From Oscillospiraceae bacterium (GTDB lineage: Bacteria > Bacillota_A > Clostridia > Oscillospirales > Oscillospiraceae), in contig JAFUES010000004.1 in NCBI GenBank assembly GCA_017470325.1, positions 1 to 64,000 on the forward strand: DNA of 64,000 nt, written 5' to 3'. Positions 32,390 through 41,820 of the stretch are shown here, in pieces (the stretch's first letter is position 1; each line of letters opens with the position of its first letter). The notes under the pieces are model-generated. The model had not been told where the DNA came from. It did no database searches and worked only from the letters and a program-made list of their open reading frames with translations. Position numbers and translations under genes: made by a program.

Positions 32390-33807
32390 GGCGTCACCTC
32401 CTCACGGTGCACCGCAGAGGCGAAATAAAGGATATCGCTCATGCTGCGCTCGTTGTCCCAGTCCACCCGGTTGTAGGCGTCGCCCCGGAAGACGATGATG
32501 GAGGTCTGGCCTCCGTCCAGGGCGTAGGCCTTCTGGCAGCCCTTGCGGAACATGTACTCGCCCGATTGGGCGATGGTGCAGGTGTGCTGGTAATCGCCCT
32601 CGTAGTTGACGGTCATCAGCAGATAGTGCAGCGTGTCCAGCTGCCCGATGGAGGAGCGGGAATAGTAGTGGTCCACCTCGCCGATGGGATAGGAGGGGTT
32701 CACCTCTTTCAGCTCGCCGCCGTCCACCAGCACCGGACCGAAGGCCAGGCTGAACAGCACGTTGTTGTCCTGGATAAACTGCTTGGTCTCCGCCTCACTT
32801 TTCAGCTGCCCGGCGTAGGCGAACAGCATGTCGCCGCCGGCGGTGAAGAAGCAGCTGTCCACAGAGTTCAGATTGCAGCGGTAGAGCTGCCGCTGGTATA
32901 CGGTGACCCCAAGATTGCGAAAGGCGTAGAAGTCCCCGTTGATGGCCACGACAGCGTTGGCGTCCCTGGCCATCTGTGTGGCATAGAGTTGGACGCTGGA
33001 GCCGTAGCTGTCCCCGGCCAGCTTCCGCCGGATCTGAGAGCCGTCGGCCATCTTGACCTCCGCGCAGCTGCAGCACTTGCCGTCGATGATCTCTTTCCAA
33101 CAGAGTACGAACAGGCTGTCGTCCAGATAGTATTTGAATTCCGAGCCGGGCATAAACTGAGCGTTCGGGTCCCAGGCCAGAGACTGCCCGTCCAGCAGCT
33201 CCGCCGCCAGGGCGATCACCTGCTCCACCTGGGCCGTGTCCGTCGTGCTGCCGTAGCGGGTCGGGTCCGGCTTCGGTGCGGCGGTGGCGTTTTCCGCGAT
33301 GGCGTAGAGCTTGGGCAGGGCCGCCGTGTCGCCCAGGGCGGCGCTGACGGCGTTGTTGGCGTACAGATCCAACCGGGCGGGCAGATCCTCCCGACCGGCG
33401 ACAGCGCCGCTCCCCTCGTCCGGGCGCACATGCAGGCACAGCCAGCACAGGCTCAAAACCGAGAGCAGGGCGAAAAGCACGGGAATCAAACGGCTGGGCC
33501 GGCGAGGACCGGCAGGGGCCTTTTCCGCCCTTGGCGCTTTCTCTTCCTCCACCTTGGCGGGGCGGGAGGGCTTTTTGCGTTTGGCCGGAGGCGCCAGCAC
33601 GGTGGGCTCCTCCACCGCCGGGGTTTTGACGGCGCTGTGCCGCCGGGCGGGATGGGGCTGCGCCGCGGCCGAAGGCACGGAGGCCGGAGCGGCCGGGGGC
33701 ACGCTCTCCGGCGCCGCCTCCGGTGTGGAGCTGCCGGCAGCGGACGTGTCGGAAAACTCCGCCAATATGGAATCCAGGTCAAAATCAAAATCCGAAGGAC
33801 TGCTCAC
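32386..33807 (-). CDS. Membrane phosphodiester glycosidase (cassette 1)
   Basis: 473 residues. The cytoplasmic N-terminus starts with an acidic motif (SDFDFDLDSILAEF), then a Pro/Ala-rich basic linker. One membrane helix lies at about 105-125 (LIPVLFALLSVLSLCWLCLHV). The extracellular domain is a phosphodiester glycosidase (NAGPA/DUF2233-like): DANAVVAINGDFYAFRNLGVTVYQRQLYR, FGPVLVDGGELK, YYSRSSIGQ and KAYALDGGQTSIIVF. NAGPA enzymes remove sugar residues from phosphodiester bonds. I use the GTG at 33807, 5 bases after AGGAGGTGA; the GTG three codons earlier lies inside that site. Paralogue of 56167-57804. Confidence 0.82.
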   Translation of the reverse strand: MSSPSDFDFDLDSILAEFSDTSAAGSSTPEAAPESVPPAAPASVPSAAAQPHPARRHSAVKTPAVEEPTVLAPPAKRKKPSRPAKVEEEKAPRAEKAPAGPRRPSRLIPVLFALLSVLSLCWLCLHVRPDEGSGAVAGREDLPARLDLYANNAVSAALGDTAALPKLYAIAENATAAPKPDPTRYGSTTDTAQVEQVIALAAELLDGQSLAWDPNAQFMPGSEFKYYLDDSLFVLCWKEIIDGKCCSCAEVKMADGSQIRRKLAGDSYGSSVQLYATQMARDANAVVAINGDFYAFRNLGVTVYQRQLYRCNLNSVDSCFFTAGGDMLFAYAGQLKSEAETKQFIQDNNVLFSLAFGPVLVDGGELKEVNPSYPIGEVDHYYSRSSIGQLDTLHYLLMTVNYEGDYQHTCTIAQSGEYMFRKGCQKAYALDGGQTSIIVFRGDAYNRVDWDNERSMSDILYFASAVHREEVTP

Positions 33808-33845
33808 CGCCGTCACCTCCTTCTATCAGGATTCAATAATCAAAG

Positions 33846-35669
33846 TCAATAGGACAGGCCGCCGGAGAGCACCTTCAGCAGGTTCTGATCCGGCACCACG
33901 CGCCAGCTGCCGTCCACGCTGCGCAGGGTCAACTGTACGCCGGAGGTGGCGTAGTAGTCCTCCGCATGGCTGAGCACCGCCTCCAGGGCCCGGGCGTAGG
34001 CCTCCTGGGCAAAGGAGGCGAGATAATTGTTGTCCGCGTCGTACACCTGATCATGCTCCCGGTCCCGGGACAGATCCACGATCACATTTTCCAGTTCAGC
34101 CCGGGCGTCCGCTTCCAGCGTGGCCACGTCCAGATAGCGAAACTGCATCTGCTGCCGGGCGTCCATCCCGTCCACGGTGCTGTCCCCGATGAGGGTATAG
34201 CCGTAGCTCTGCCGCAGCGCGGCGTACAGCAGACGGCCGGAGGCTGTCTCCGGCTCCTTTTCCAGACCCAGACTGCTGTAGCCGTCCATGCGGGCATAGA
34301 CCGCGTCATAGTCTCCGGCCTGCAGCGCGTCAAAGAAGGCGCTGACCGCTTCCTGGGGATCACCTGTGGGCTTGGCCACCAGCGTGCCCCTGGAAACTGC
34401 CAGAGTGCACAGCAGCAGAGCCAGGGAGCACAGCAGTGCCGCGGCCACGGCCCAGGGCAGGCGCAGCCGATAGCGCCGCCGCCAACGGACCAGGAGCGCC
34501 AGTGCGACCAGGACCGCCACCACCACGGCTACCGCCGCGATCAGCGGGGCAAAGCCGATGGTGCGCTGCTCGGTACTCGCCGTTTCCTTTTCCACAGGCG
34601 CCTCGGTCTCCCGGGGGGTGAACAGGGCGGCCAGTCCCGTCTGCTGGGCCTCCGCCTCCGCGCGGGCGGCCTCTGCTTCCGCTTCGGCCCGAGCCTGCTC
34701 TTCGGCCAGACGCTGGGCCTCCGCCGCCTCCTCCGCCAAGCGCTGGGCGGTGTGGTACTGGGCGTAGTCGCACATGAGAGTGGCGTACTCGGTGATCACC
34801 GGATAGGCCTTGGCCACATTGTCGGTGAAGATCACCAGCAGGATGGGGTCGTCCGTAAAGGCGATGCCGCAGTCGTTGATGTTCTGATGATACTCCGTCA
34901 CCAGAAAGCCGTATTTGTGGGCGATGTCGAAGCGCTTCTCCCGTAGCTTGAAATAGCGGTTGGGCTCCGCCTTCTGCATGGTCTCGACGATGGTGGGGAA
35001 GCGGTCGGGATTGTCATACAGCAGCTTCAGGCAGTAGATCATCTGCCGGGCGGTGAAAAAGTTGTTCTCGTAATATTTCTGCTCCACGGTCTCCGGGTCC
35101 TCGCCCATGTAGGGGGCGATGATCTCCCGGTAGCGGTGGTAGCCCTGGCCGTTGCTGAGGATGGTCCACAGGGTCCGGGCCAGCTCGTTATCGGAGTGGA
35201 TGATGGTGGCGTCCCGCAGGTCGCTGAGCTTATAGGTGCCGTATGTAGTGTCCCATTCCAGCTCCCCGCTGGACACCTTTTCCGCAAAGGCCATGTTCAG
35301 CGGTACCTTGTACATGCTGCCGCTGACCATATACTGGTCGGGGTGGAGATAATGCTCCTCCCCGGTGACGGTGTTGTAGTACCCCAGCGTGACGATGTTG
35401 GGGTTGTCCGGGTCCAGGTCGTATTTCTCCAGAAAGGTCCTGACGACCTCATCCCAGGTCTTATCCTTATACAGTGCGTCCATCTCCGGGTACACCGAGG
35501 CCTCGGCATCCGCCGCCTCCTCCGTCTCGGGGACTTTCGGCCCCGCCGGTTCCGCCGCCTCGGGCGCTTCCGGCCCTGCCGGTTCCTCCGCGGCCAGGGC
35601 CACGCCGGGCAGAGACAGCAGCAGGCAGAGCACCGCCAGCACGCACAGCAATTGTTTGATCCGTTTCAT
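33846..35669 (-). CDS. Beta-lactamase-like/NTF2-like membrane protein (cassette 1)
   Basis: 607 residues in five parts. Signal peptide (ends ALA near 26) and acidic linker. Class-A beta-lactamase-like domain (about 65-300) with SxxK = S118-MY-K121, SDN = S159-D160-N161 and K252-YG in place of KTG. An Ala/Glu/Arg coiled coil (305-342). Two membrane helices (375-394 and 405-425). An outside C-terminal domain of about 180 residues (NTF2/DUF-like: DPQEAVSAFFDALQAGDYDAVYARMDGYSSLGLEKEPE). The last helix and domain are paralogous to the whole protein at 55522-56151. The catalytic residues suggest a peptidoglycan-related serine hydrolase or penicillin sensor. First gene of cassette 1; GGAGAAG precedes the ATG. 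Confidence 0.8.
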   Translation of the reverse strand: MKRIKQLLCVLAVLCLLLSLPGVALAAEEPAGPEAPEAAEPAGPKVPETEEAADAEASVYPEMDALYKDKTWDEVVRTFLEKYDLDPDNPNIVTLGYYNTVTGEEHYLHPDQYMVSGSMYKVPLNMAFAEKVSSGELEWDTTYGTYKLSDLRDATIIHSDNELARTLWTILSNGQGYHRYREIIAPYMGEDPETVEQKYYENNFFTARQMIYCLKLLYDNPDRFPTIVETMQKAEPNRYFKLREKRFDIAHKYGFLVTEYHQNINDCGIAFTDDPILLVIFTDNVAKAYPVITEYATLMCDYAQYHTAQRLAEEAAEAQRLAEEQARAEAEAEAARAEAEAQQTGLAALFTPRETEAPVEKETASTEQRTIGFAPLIAAVAVVVAVLVALALLVRWRRRYRLRLPWAVAAALLCSLALLLCTLAVSRGTLVAKPTGDPQEAVSAFFDALQAGDYDAVYARMDGYSSLGLEKEPETASGRLLYAALRQSYGYTLIGDSTVDGMDARQQMQFRYLDVATLEADARAELENVIVDLSRDREHDQVYDADNNYLASFAQEAYARALEAVLSHAEDYYATSGVQLTLRSVDGSWRVVPDQNLLKVLSGGLSY

Positions 35670-35750
35670 AGGCTTCTCCGTCAGAAGTGTTGCGCTCCTA
35701 TTTTATCACTGCGGCGCGGTTTTGCAAGTATAAAGTCGAGCGCTTTTCCA

Positions 35751-35780
35751 TTGCGGGAGGCACAGGGCTTGTGATATAAT
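35751..35780 (+). promoter_or_regulatory. Sigma-A promoter of pepF
   Basis: TTGCGG, an 18-base spacer, then consensus TATAAT. It is about 36 bases before the ATG and back to back with cassette 1. Confidence 0.7.
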
Positions 35781-35816
35781 CCATCCATTGATAAAAAACG
35801 GAAAGGAAGCATAATA

Positions 35817-37619
35817 ATGGAAGACAAAAGCATCCCCCTGCGCAAGGACGTGCCGGAGGAACTGACCTGGAACCTGCAGGATATCTTTGAAAGCGATGAG
35901 GCCTGGCTGCGGGAATATGAGGCGCTGAAAACGCTGCCGGAGGAGCTGGCCGCCTACAAGGGCCGCCTGGGGGAGAGCGCGGAGACGCTGCTCAGCTTCC
36001 TGCGGTTGGAGGACGAGGCGGACCTGCGCCTGGGCAAGCTCATGGGCTATGCCAACTGCAAGAGCGACCAGGACACCTCCGACGGCTTTTATCAGGATCT
36101 GCGGGGCAAGGCCGTGGCCAGCATCGTGGCCGTATCCGGCGCGGCGGCCTTTGCCGCCCCGGAGATCATGGCCCTGGACGAAGACACCTTGAACCTGTTT
36201 TATATCGCCCAGCCGGGGCTGGAGACTTACCGACGCAGCCTGTACCGGATCCGCCGCCGGGCGGCGCACATCCTCTCCCCGGCGGAGGAGCGGCTGCTGG
36301 CTGCCGCCGGCGAGATGGCTGACAGTCCGGACAGCATCGCCGGGATCTTCCGGGACGCGGATCTGAAATTCCCCGACGCGGTGGACGGCGAGGGAAAGCC
36401 ACATCAGCTGACCGGCGGCTCCTTTGTGCCCCTGTTGGAGAGCCCGGACCGGGCTCTGCGCCGCAGCGCCTTCGAGACCTATTACGCCCAGCTGGGCGCC
36501 TTCCAGAATACGGTAGCCGCCACCCTGGACGCCCAGTTCAAGCAGCTGCGCTTTTTCGCCCAGGCAAGGAAATACGACAGTACCCTGGCTGCCTCCCTGG
36601 ACCGGACCGAGGTGCCGGTGGCGGTCTATACCAACCTGATCCAGGCCGTGCACGCCAATCTGGATAAGATGTACCGCTATGTGGCCCTGCGAAAACGCCT
36701 GCTGGGCGTGGAGGAGCTGCACATGTACGATGTGTACACCCCGGTGGTGCCGGACGCGGCGGTAAAGATCTCCTTTGAGGAGGCCAAGGCCACCGTGCTG
36801 GATGCTCTGTCCGTCATGGGCGAGGACTATCTGGACCTGCTGCGGGAAGGGTTCAACAACCGCTGGATCGACGTGTACGAAAATGTGGGCAAGCGGGGCG
36901 GTGCCTATTCCTCCGGCAGCTCCCGGCCCCATCCCTATGTGCTGCTCAACCACAAGGATACTCTCGACAGCATGTTCACCCTGGCCCACGAGATGGGCCA
37001 TGCCCTGCACAGCTACTACAGCTGCCATAACCAGCCGGTCTGCGACAGCGACTACGTGATCTTCGTGGCGGAGGTGGCCTCCACCTGCAACGAGGTGCTG
37101 CTGATGCGCTACCTGCTGGGCAGGACGGAGGACAGGAAGGAGCGGGCCTATCTGATCAACCACTTCCTGGATCAGTTCAAGGGCACCGTCTACCGGCAGA
37201 CCATGTTCGCGGAGTTCGAATTGGAGTTGGGGCGCATGTCCGAGGCGGGCGAGACCCTGACCGCCCAGACGCTGTGTGAAAAGTACAAGGCTCTCAACGA
37301 GCTGTATTTCGGCCCGGACATGATCTCCGATGCGCAGATCGCTCTGGAGTGGGCCCGCATCCCCCACTTCTTCTACGACTATTATGTGTTCCAGTACGCC
37401 ACCGGCTTCTCCGCCGCGGTGGCCATTGCCAACCGCATCCTCCAAGAGGGCGCGCCCGCTGTGGCGGACTATAAGCGCTTCCTCTCCGGCGGCAGCAGCA
37501 CCGATCCCATCTCCCTGCTGAAGATCGCGGGCGTAGACATGTCTGGGCCGGAGCCGGTCAACTCCGCCCTGGCCCTGTTCGGCGAGCTGCTGGACGAGAT
37601 GGAAAAGCTCATGGCCTGA
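35817..37619 (+). CDS. pepF: Oligoendopeptidase F
   Basis: 600 residues, M3B metallopeptidase. It cleaves short peptides in the cytoplasm. The zinc motif HExxH is H391-EMGH395 (LAHEMGHALHSYYS), with the third ligand in EVASTCNEVLL. The N-terminal region (RKDVPEELTWNLQDIFESDEAWLREYEAL) and the GGAYSSGS...PYVLLN and RQTMFAEFELE segments are family hallmarks. AAAGGAAG precedes the ATG. It is monocistronic, with its own promoter and terminator. Confidence 0.95.
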   Translation: MEDKSIPLRKDVPEELTWNLQDIFESDEAWLREYEALKTLPEELAAYKGRLGESAETLLSFLRLEDEADLRLGKLMGYANCKSDQDTSDGFYQDLRGKAVASIVAVSGAAAFAAPEIMALDEDTLNLFYIAQPGLETYRRSLYRIRRRAAHILSPAEERLLAAAGEMADSPDSIAGIFRDADLKFPDAVDGEGKPHQLTGGSFVPLLESPDRALRRSAFETYYAQLGAFQNTVAATLDAQFKQLRFFAQARKYDSTLAASLDRTEVPVAVYTNLIQAVHANLDKMYRYVALRKRLLGVEELHMYDVYTPVVPDAAVKISFEEAKATVLDALSVMGEDYLDLLREGFNNRWIDVYENVGKRGGAYSSGSSRPHPYVLLNHKDTLDSMFTLAHEMGHALHSYYSCHNQPVCDSDYVIFVAEVASTCNEVLLMRYLLGRTEDRKERAYLINHFLDQFKGTVYRQTMFAEFELELGRMSEAGETLTAQTLCEKYKALNELYFGPDMISDAQIALEWARIPHFFYDYYVFQYATGFSAAVAIANRILQEGAPAVADYKRFLSGGSSTDPISLLKIAGVDMSGPEPVNSALALFGELLDEMEKLMA

Positions 37620-37644
37620 AAGCCTTGCCATTCCTGCATTTTTT

Positions 37645-37680
37645 AACCGGACTCTACGCTTCGTAGAGTCCGGTTTCCTT
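37645..37680 (+). terminator. Terminator of pepF
   Basis: AACCGGACTCTACG / CGTAGAGTCCGGTT with a tight loop, followed by TCCTTG. Its right arm shares a 19-base segment with the region before DegV gene 3. Confidence 0.75.
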
Positions 37681-37730
37681 GATTCTACTGCCCGCGCCGG
37701 GAGGGTATAGCGGCGCATCCGGGGAGTAGC

Positions 37731-37760
37731 TTGCTATTTTCGGGGGCTTTTGGGTATCAT
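37731..37760 (+). promoter_or_regulatory. Promoter of DegV gene 2
   Basis: TTGCTA, an 18-base spacer, TATCAT, about 40 bases before the ATG. Confidence 0.5.
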
Positions 37761-37800
37761 GTCTCTGCAAACAGCAAAAACGACAGGAGGCATTACCGGT

Positions 37801-38844
37801 ATGAGTTTTGTCGTCTTGACCGACACCTCGGGCAACCTACCCAGCAGACGTGTGGCCGAAAGCGGCCTGGAGGTCATCCCCTTTACCTATACCATTGACG
37901 GGCAGGACTACACCTGCATCGATACGGAGAGCTTCGACGGAGACGCTTTCTATGATCGGATCCGCGGCGGCGTCACTGTGACCACCACGCAGATCCGCCC
38001 CAACGACTATGCGGAATTCTTCGAGCCCTATCTAAAAGCGGGCAAGGACCTGATTTTTGTATGTATGTCCTCGGGCATCAGCGGCTCCTGCAACTCCGGC
38101 CACATCGCGGCTGACATGCTGCGGGAGACTTACCCGGAGCGCTGCATTGAGATCATCGACACCCGAGGCGCATCCCTGGGTGAGGGCATCATCGCCCTGC
38201 AGGCGGCCCAGCTGCGGGATCGCGGCATGGAGACCCGGGAGGCAGCGACCCAGCTGCGCGGCAATGTGGAGCGCATGTTCAACGTCTTCACAGTGGACGA
38301 CCTGATGCACCTGCGTCGGGGCGGACGGCTGTCCAACCTGTCCGCCATCGTGGGCACGGTGCTGCAGATCAAGCCCCTGCTCAAGGGCAACGAGGAGGGC
38401 AAGATCGTGGCCTTCGCCAAGCTGCGCGGCCGGAAGAAATCCATCCAGGCCCTGGCCCAGCTCTATGACAAGCTGGCAGTGCAGCCCCAGTATCAGACCG
38501 TGGGCATCGCCCAGGCGGGCTGCCGGGAGGACGCGGAATATCTGGCGCAGCTGCTGCGCCGCAACCGGCCGCCCCGGGAGATCCTGACCGTGGAGTACGA
38601 GCCGGTCACCGGTTCCCATGTGGGGCCGGGCGCCCTGGCGCTGTTTTTCATGTCCGCGGAGGGCGTGCGCAGCTTCGGCAACGAGGGCGTCACCGGCGGC
38701 ATGAAGGAGGCCATGGCCGTGGGCGAGGCCGCTCTGAAGGGCAGTCTGAAGCTTGGTGAGAACGTAGTGAAAACCACGCTCAAGAAAGGCAGCGACGCCG
38801 CCGCCACGCTCAGCGAAAAGCTCCGGGAGCGCCGCGATAAGTAA
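37801..38844 (+). CDS. DegV family protein (2), extended C-terminus
   Basis: 347 residues. Fatty-acid-binding fold: SFVVLTDTSGNLPSRRVAESGLEVIPFTYTIDGQDY, VTTTQIRPNDYAEFF, DLIFVCMSSGISGSCNSGHIA, FTVDDLMHLRRGGRLSNLSAIVGTVLQIKPLL and GSHVGPGALALFF. The usual fold ends near 290. An extra ~55-residue helical tail (GMKEAMAVGEAALKGSLKLGENVVKTTLKKGSDAAATLSEKLRERR) follows; it is amphipathic and basic and might touch the membrane. AGGAGG lies upstream. Its role is probably fatty-acid supply to FakA. Confidence 0.88.
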   Translation: MSFVVLTDTSGNLPSRRVAESGLEVIPFTYTIDGQDYTCIDTESFDGDAFYDRIRGGVTVTTTQIRPNDYAEFFEPYLKAGKDLIFVCMSSGISGSCNSGHIAADMLRETYPERCIEIIDTRGASLGEGIIALQAAQLRDRGMETREAATQLRGNVERMFNVFTVDDLMHLRRGGRLSNLSAIVGTVLQIKPLLKGNEEGKIVAFAKLRGRKKSIQALAQLYDKLAVQPQYQTVGIAQAGCREDAEYLAQLLRRNRPPREILTVEYEPVTGSHVGPGALALFFMSAEGVRSFGNEGVTGGMKEAMAVGEAALKGSLKLGENVVKTTLKKGSDAAATLSEKLRERRDK

Positions 38845-38857
38845 AGCAGAATAAGAC

Positions 38858-38900
38858 AGCAAGCGCCTGTGCCGGCGAATGGCACAGGCGCTTGACTTTT
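38858..38900. terminator. Bidirectional terminator
   Basis: CAAGCGCCTGTGCC / GGCACAGGCGCTTG with a 7-base loop, then ACTTTTGC on the plus strand; convergent genes on both sides. Confidence 0.85.
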
Positions 38901-38908
38901 GCGTGTGG

Positions 38909-40891
38909 TTATTCCTCCGTGAAGGGCAGGCTGCAGGCGCCGCCGGAGCAGAGATAGAAAGTGGCCTTTTCCCCCTGCATGGCGAAGGGCTCGGTAAAGG
39001 GGGCGAAGGCAGCCAGCGCCTCGTCTCCCGGGCGCTTCACCAGCACGCTCAGCTCCGGGGCATATTTGCCAGTGACGCTTTTCAGCAGAGCCGGCAGCTC
39101 CCGGCATACACAGACCAGCTCCCGGGTGGGATAGAGCAGATGCAGCAGGGCGATAAAGCCGAAGGCGGAGCCGGCGGGATACTTCTCGGTATGGCGGCAC
39201 AGATAGCGCAGCTGCCGGTCAGCGGCTTCCCGCCAGAGCTCCCGGCCGGACAGGCGGCCCAGCAGGTCGAACAGGACGGCGGCGGCGCTGTTGCCGGATG
39301 GCAGAGCCCCGTCGAAGCCCTCCTTGGGCCGCTTGATCAGTGCCTCGGCAGTGTCGGCGGTGCGGAAGAAGCCCTCCTCCCCGTCGGCGAAGTGCAGCAG
39401 GATCTGCCGGGCCAGGGCCTCGGCGTGCAGCAGCAGGGACGTGTCATAGTCCAGATCGTAGAGCTCCAGCAGGCCCAGGGCGCAGAAGGCGTAATCGTCC
39501 AGCTGGGCGGGCAGCTCCGATGGGGCCTGCTCATAGCAGACGGCGCGCAGGTCCTCCGGTCGGGCAGCCCCCGCCGTATCCAGCAGGAAGGCCGCCAGCT
39601 CCCTGGCCGCCGCGGCGTAGCGGGGGTCGTCAAAGACCCGGGCCGCCCGGCTCAGTGCCATGAGCATCAGCCCGTTCCAGCCGGTGAGCAGCTTCTGATC
39701 CGTGCGCAGGGGGCAGCGCTCCGCCCGGTACAGGCGCAGCCGCTCCCGGAAGTCTTCATAGCCCTCGGGCAGCAGATTCCAGCGGGTGTTCAGCAGCAGA
39801 TTGGGGATGCTCTTGCCCTGGAAGTTGCCCTCCTCGGTGATGTCGTAGCATTCGCAGAAGTGTCGACCGTCATCCTCTCCCAGGACGGCCTTGACCTCGG
39901 CGGGGGTGAAGAGATAGTATTTGCCCTCCACGCCCTCACTGTCCGCGTCCTGACCGCTGTAAAAGCCGCCGCAGTCGGCGCGCAGCTCCCGCAGGCAATA
40001 GTCCAGCGTAGCCTCCGCCACCTCCCGGTACAGGGCCAGGTGTCCGTCCTGCCAGGCTTCAGTATAGCTCAAGGCCAGCAGGGCGTTGTCATACAGGGTC
40101 TTCTCAAAGTGGGGCGCCAGCCATTCCCGGTCGGTGGAATAGCGGGCGAAGCCGCCGCCAATGTGGTCGAAGATGCCGCCCCGATACATCTGCTGCAGGG
40201 TATGCTCCACCAAGGCGCGGACCTTCTTCGTATCCGACAGGGCGGCGAAGCGCAGCAGGAACAGCAGGTTGTGTCCCGATGGGAACTTGGGCGCGGTGCC
40301 GAAGCCGCCATACTCCTTGTCATAGGAGCCGGCCAGCTGCAGCACGGCCTTTTGCAGCATGTCGGCATTGGGCTCGCCGCTGCCCAGGGGCTGGGCCGCG
40401 CGGACGTGTTCTGTGATCTCCGTGCCGGCCTTCAGCAGGCTTTCACGGTCGGTCTCCCACTTGACCGCGACGGCGGTGAGCAGAGGGATGAGCCCCATAT
40501 ACTGTCCGCGGCTCTCCCGGGGCAGATAGGTCCCGGCAAAGAAGGGCTGCTGATCGGGGGTCATGATCACGGTCAGGGGCCAACCGCCGCTGCCGTTGAG
40601 GGCGGAGCAGACCTCCATATACACCGCGTCCACATCGGGCCGCTCCTCCCGGTCTACCTTGACGGACACAAAGTGCCGGTTCAGGATCTGGGCCACCTTT
40701 TCGTTTTCAAAGGACTCCTCCGCCATCACATGGCACCAGTGACAGGTGGAGTAGCCGATGCTGAGAAAGATAGGCTTGTCCTCCGCTTGGGCTTTGGCAA
40801 AAGCCTCCGGCCCCCAGGGGTACCAGTCCACCGGATTGTCCGCGTGCTGCAGCAGGTATGGGGATCGCTCGTTTTGCAGGTGATTGCGCAT
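38909..40891 (-). CDS. DUF255 thioredoxin-fold protein (YyaL/SPATA20-like)
   Basis: 660 residues. The N-terminal thioredoxin-like domain has [25 protein letters not shown] and C50-HW-C53 ([17 protein letters not shown]). The C-terminal part is an (alpha/alpha)6-like barrel: [53 protein letters not shown] and [18 protein letters not shown]. Members are found from bacteria to humans (SPATA20); the reaction is unknown. The ATG at 40891 is 6 bases after GAGG; the earlier GTG overlaps it. It is divergent from the TPR-DUF4037-MBL operon. Confidence 0.92.
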   Translation of the reverse strand: MRNHLQNERSPYLLQHADNPVDWYPWGPEAFAKAQAEDKPIFLSIGYSTCHWCHVMAEESFENEKVAQILNRHFVSVKVDREERPDVDAVYMEVCSALNGSGGWPLTVIMTPDQQPFFAGTYLPRESRGQYMGLIPLLTAVAVKWETDRESLLKAGTEITEHVRAAQPLGSGEPNADMLQKAVLQLAGSYDKEYGGFGTAPKFPSGHNLLFLLRFAALSDTKKVRALVEHTLQQMYRGGIFDHIGGGFARYSTDREWLAPHFEKTLYDNALLALSYTEAWQDGHLALYREVAEATLDYCLRELRADCGGFYSGQDADSEGVEGKYYLFTPAEVKAVLGEDDGRHFCECYDITEEGNFQGKSIPNLLLNTRWNLLPEGYEDFRERLRLYRAERCPLRTDQKLLTGWNGLMLMALSRAARVFDDPRYAAAARELAAFLLDTAGAARPEDLRAVCYEQAPSELPAQLDDYAFCALGLLELYDLDYDTSLLLHAEALARQILLHFADGEEGFFRTADTAEALIKRPKEGFDGALPSGNSAAAVLFDLLGRLSGRELWREAADRQLRYLCRHTEKYPAGSAFGFIALLHLLYPTRELVCVCRELPALLKSVTGKYAPELSVLVKRPGDEALAAFAPFTEPFAMQGEKATFYLCSGGACSLPFTEE

Positions 40892-41004
40892 AAAAAACCT
40901 CACATCCTCGGGCCGGATGATTATTTACATACCGGGCAAGTTCGTTTATAATATCTCTACTATTATTATATACCGATTGGACACAATCTTTCAAGGAGAT
41001 TCTC

Positions 41005-41820
41005 ATGGACTACATCGAGCCGATCTGTCCCTTTGACGCCAGCGCCTATACCGGCACGCCGGATGCGGAGCCCACGGGGCAGCGGATGAACGTCCCCGCC
41101 ATGATCCGCCAGCTGGACCAGCTGATCCATGCGGGCCGTGCCATCAAGGCCCAGCACTTTCTGGAAAAGCGCCGGGTGGAGGCGCAGCAGCTGGGGGATT
41201 GGCGGGCGGAGCTGAGCATCCTCAATGAAATGATGGGCCAGTACCGCTTCGGCAACAAGCGGGAGGAGGGCTTTGCCGCGGTGCGCGAGGGCATGGAGCT
41301 GATCCGCCTGCACCACCTGGGGCACACAGTCTCCGGCGCCACGGTCATGCTCAATGCCGCCACTACTCTCAAGCATTTTGGACGGGCGGAAGAGGCGCTG
41401 CCCATCTTCCGGCATGTGAGCCGGGTGTATGCGGACAACCTGGATCCAGGCGATTACCGCTTCGGCGGGCTGTACAACAACATGGCCGGGGCTTGTGCGG
41501 ACTTGGGCGACTATGCAGGAGCGGAACGCTATTACCGCATGGCCCTGAATGTGCTCGGACTGGGCAAGGGTCAGGACAACGACATGGCGGTGACCTGGTG
41601 CAGCCTGGCAGAGCTGTACGACAAGCAGGATCCGCTGGATGAACGGGTAGGCCAGTGCATGGAGCGGGCCTGGGCACATCTGAACGCGGAGGAACTGGCC
41701 CATGACGGCTACCACGCTCTGACCATCCGCAAGTGCCTGCCCTGCTTCGACTATTTCGGCTACTTCCTTTATGCGAAAGAATTGAAAGAAAGGCTGGAGG
41801 AGATCCGTGAAAGGACTTGA
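41005..41820 (+). CDS. TPR-repeat protein
   Basis: 271 residues, all-helical, with three to four tetratricopeptide-like repeats (AEEALPIFRHVSRVYADN, LYNNMAGACADLGDYAGAERYYRMALNVL, VTWCSLAELYDKQD). It is probably a soluble scaffold. AAGGAG precedes the ATG. It overlaps the DUF4037 gene by 14 bases, and the MBL-fold gene follows by 3 bases, so the three are co-translated. A tight TPR + nucleotidyltransferase-like + hydrolase set suggests one pathway or regulatory complex (inference). Confidence 0.8.
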   Translation: MDYIEPICPFDASAYTGTPDAEPTGQRMNVPAMIRQLDQLIHAGRAIKAQHFLEKRRVEAQQLGDWRAELSILNEMMGQYRFGNKREEGFAAVREGMELIRLHHLGHTVSGATVMLNAATTLKHFGRAEEALPIFRHVSRVYADNLDPGDYRFGGLYNNMAGACADLGDYAGAERYYRMALNVLGLGKGQDNDMAVTWCSLAELYDKQDPLDERVGQCMERAWAHLNAEELAHDGYHALTIRKCLPCFDYFGYFLYAKELKERLEEIRERT

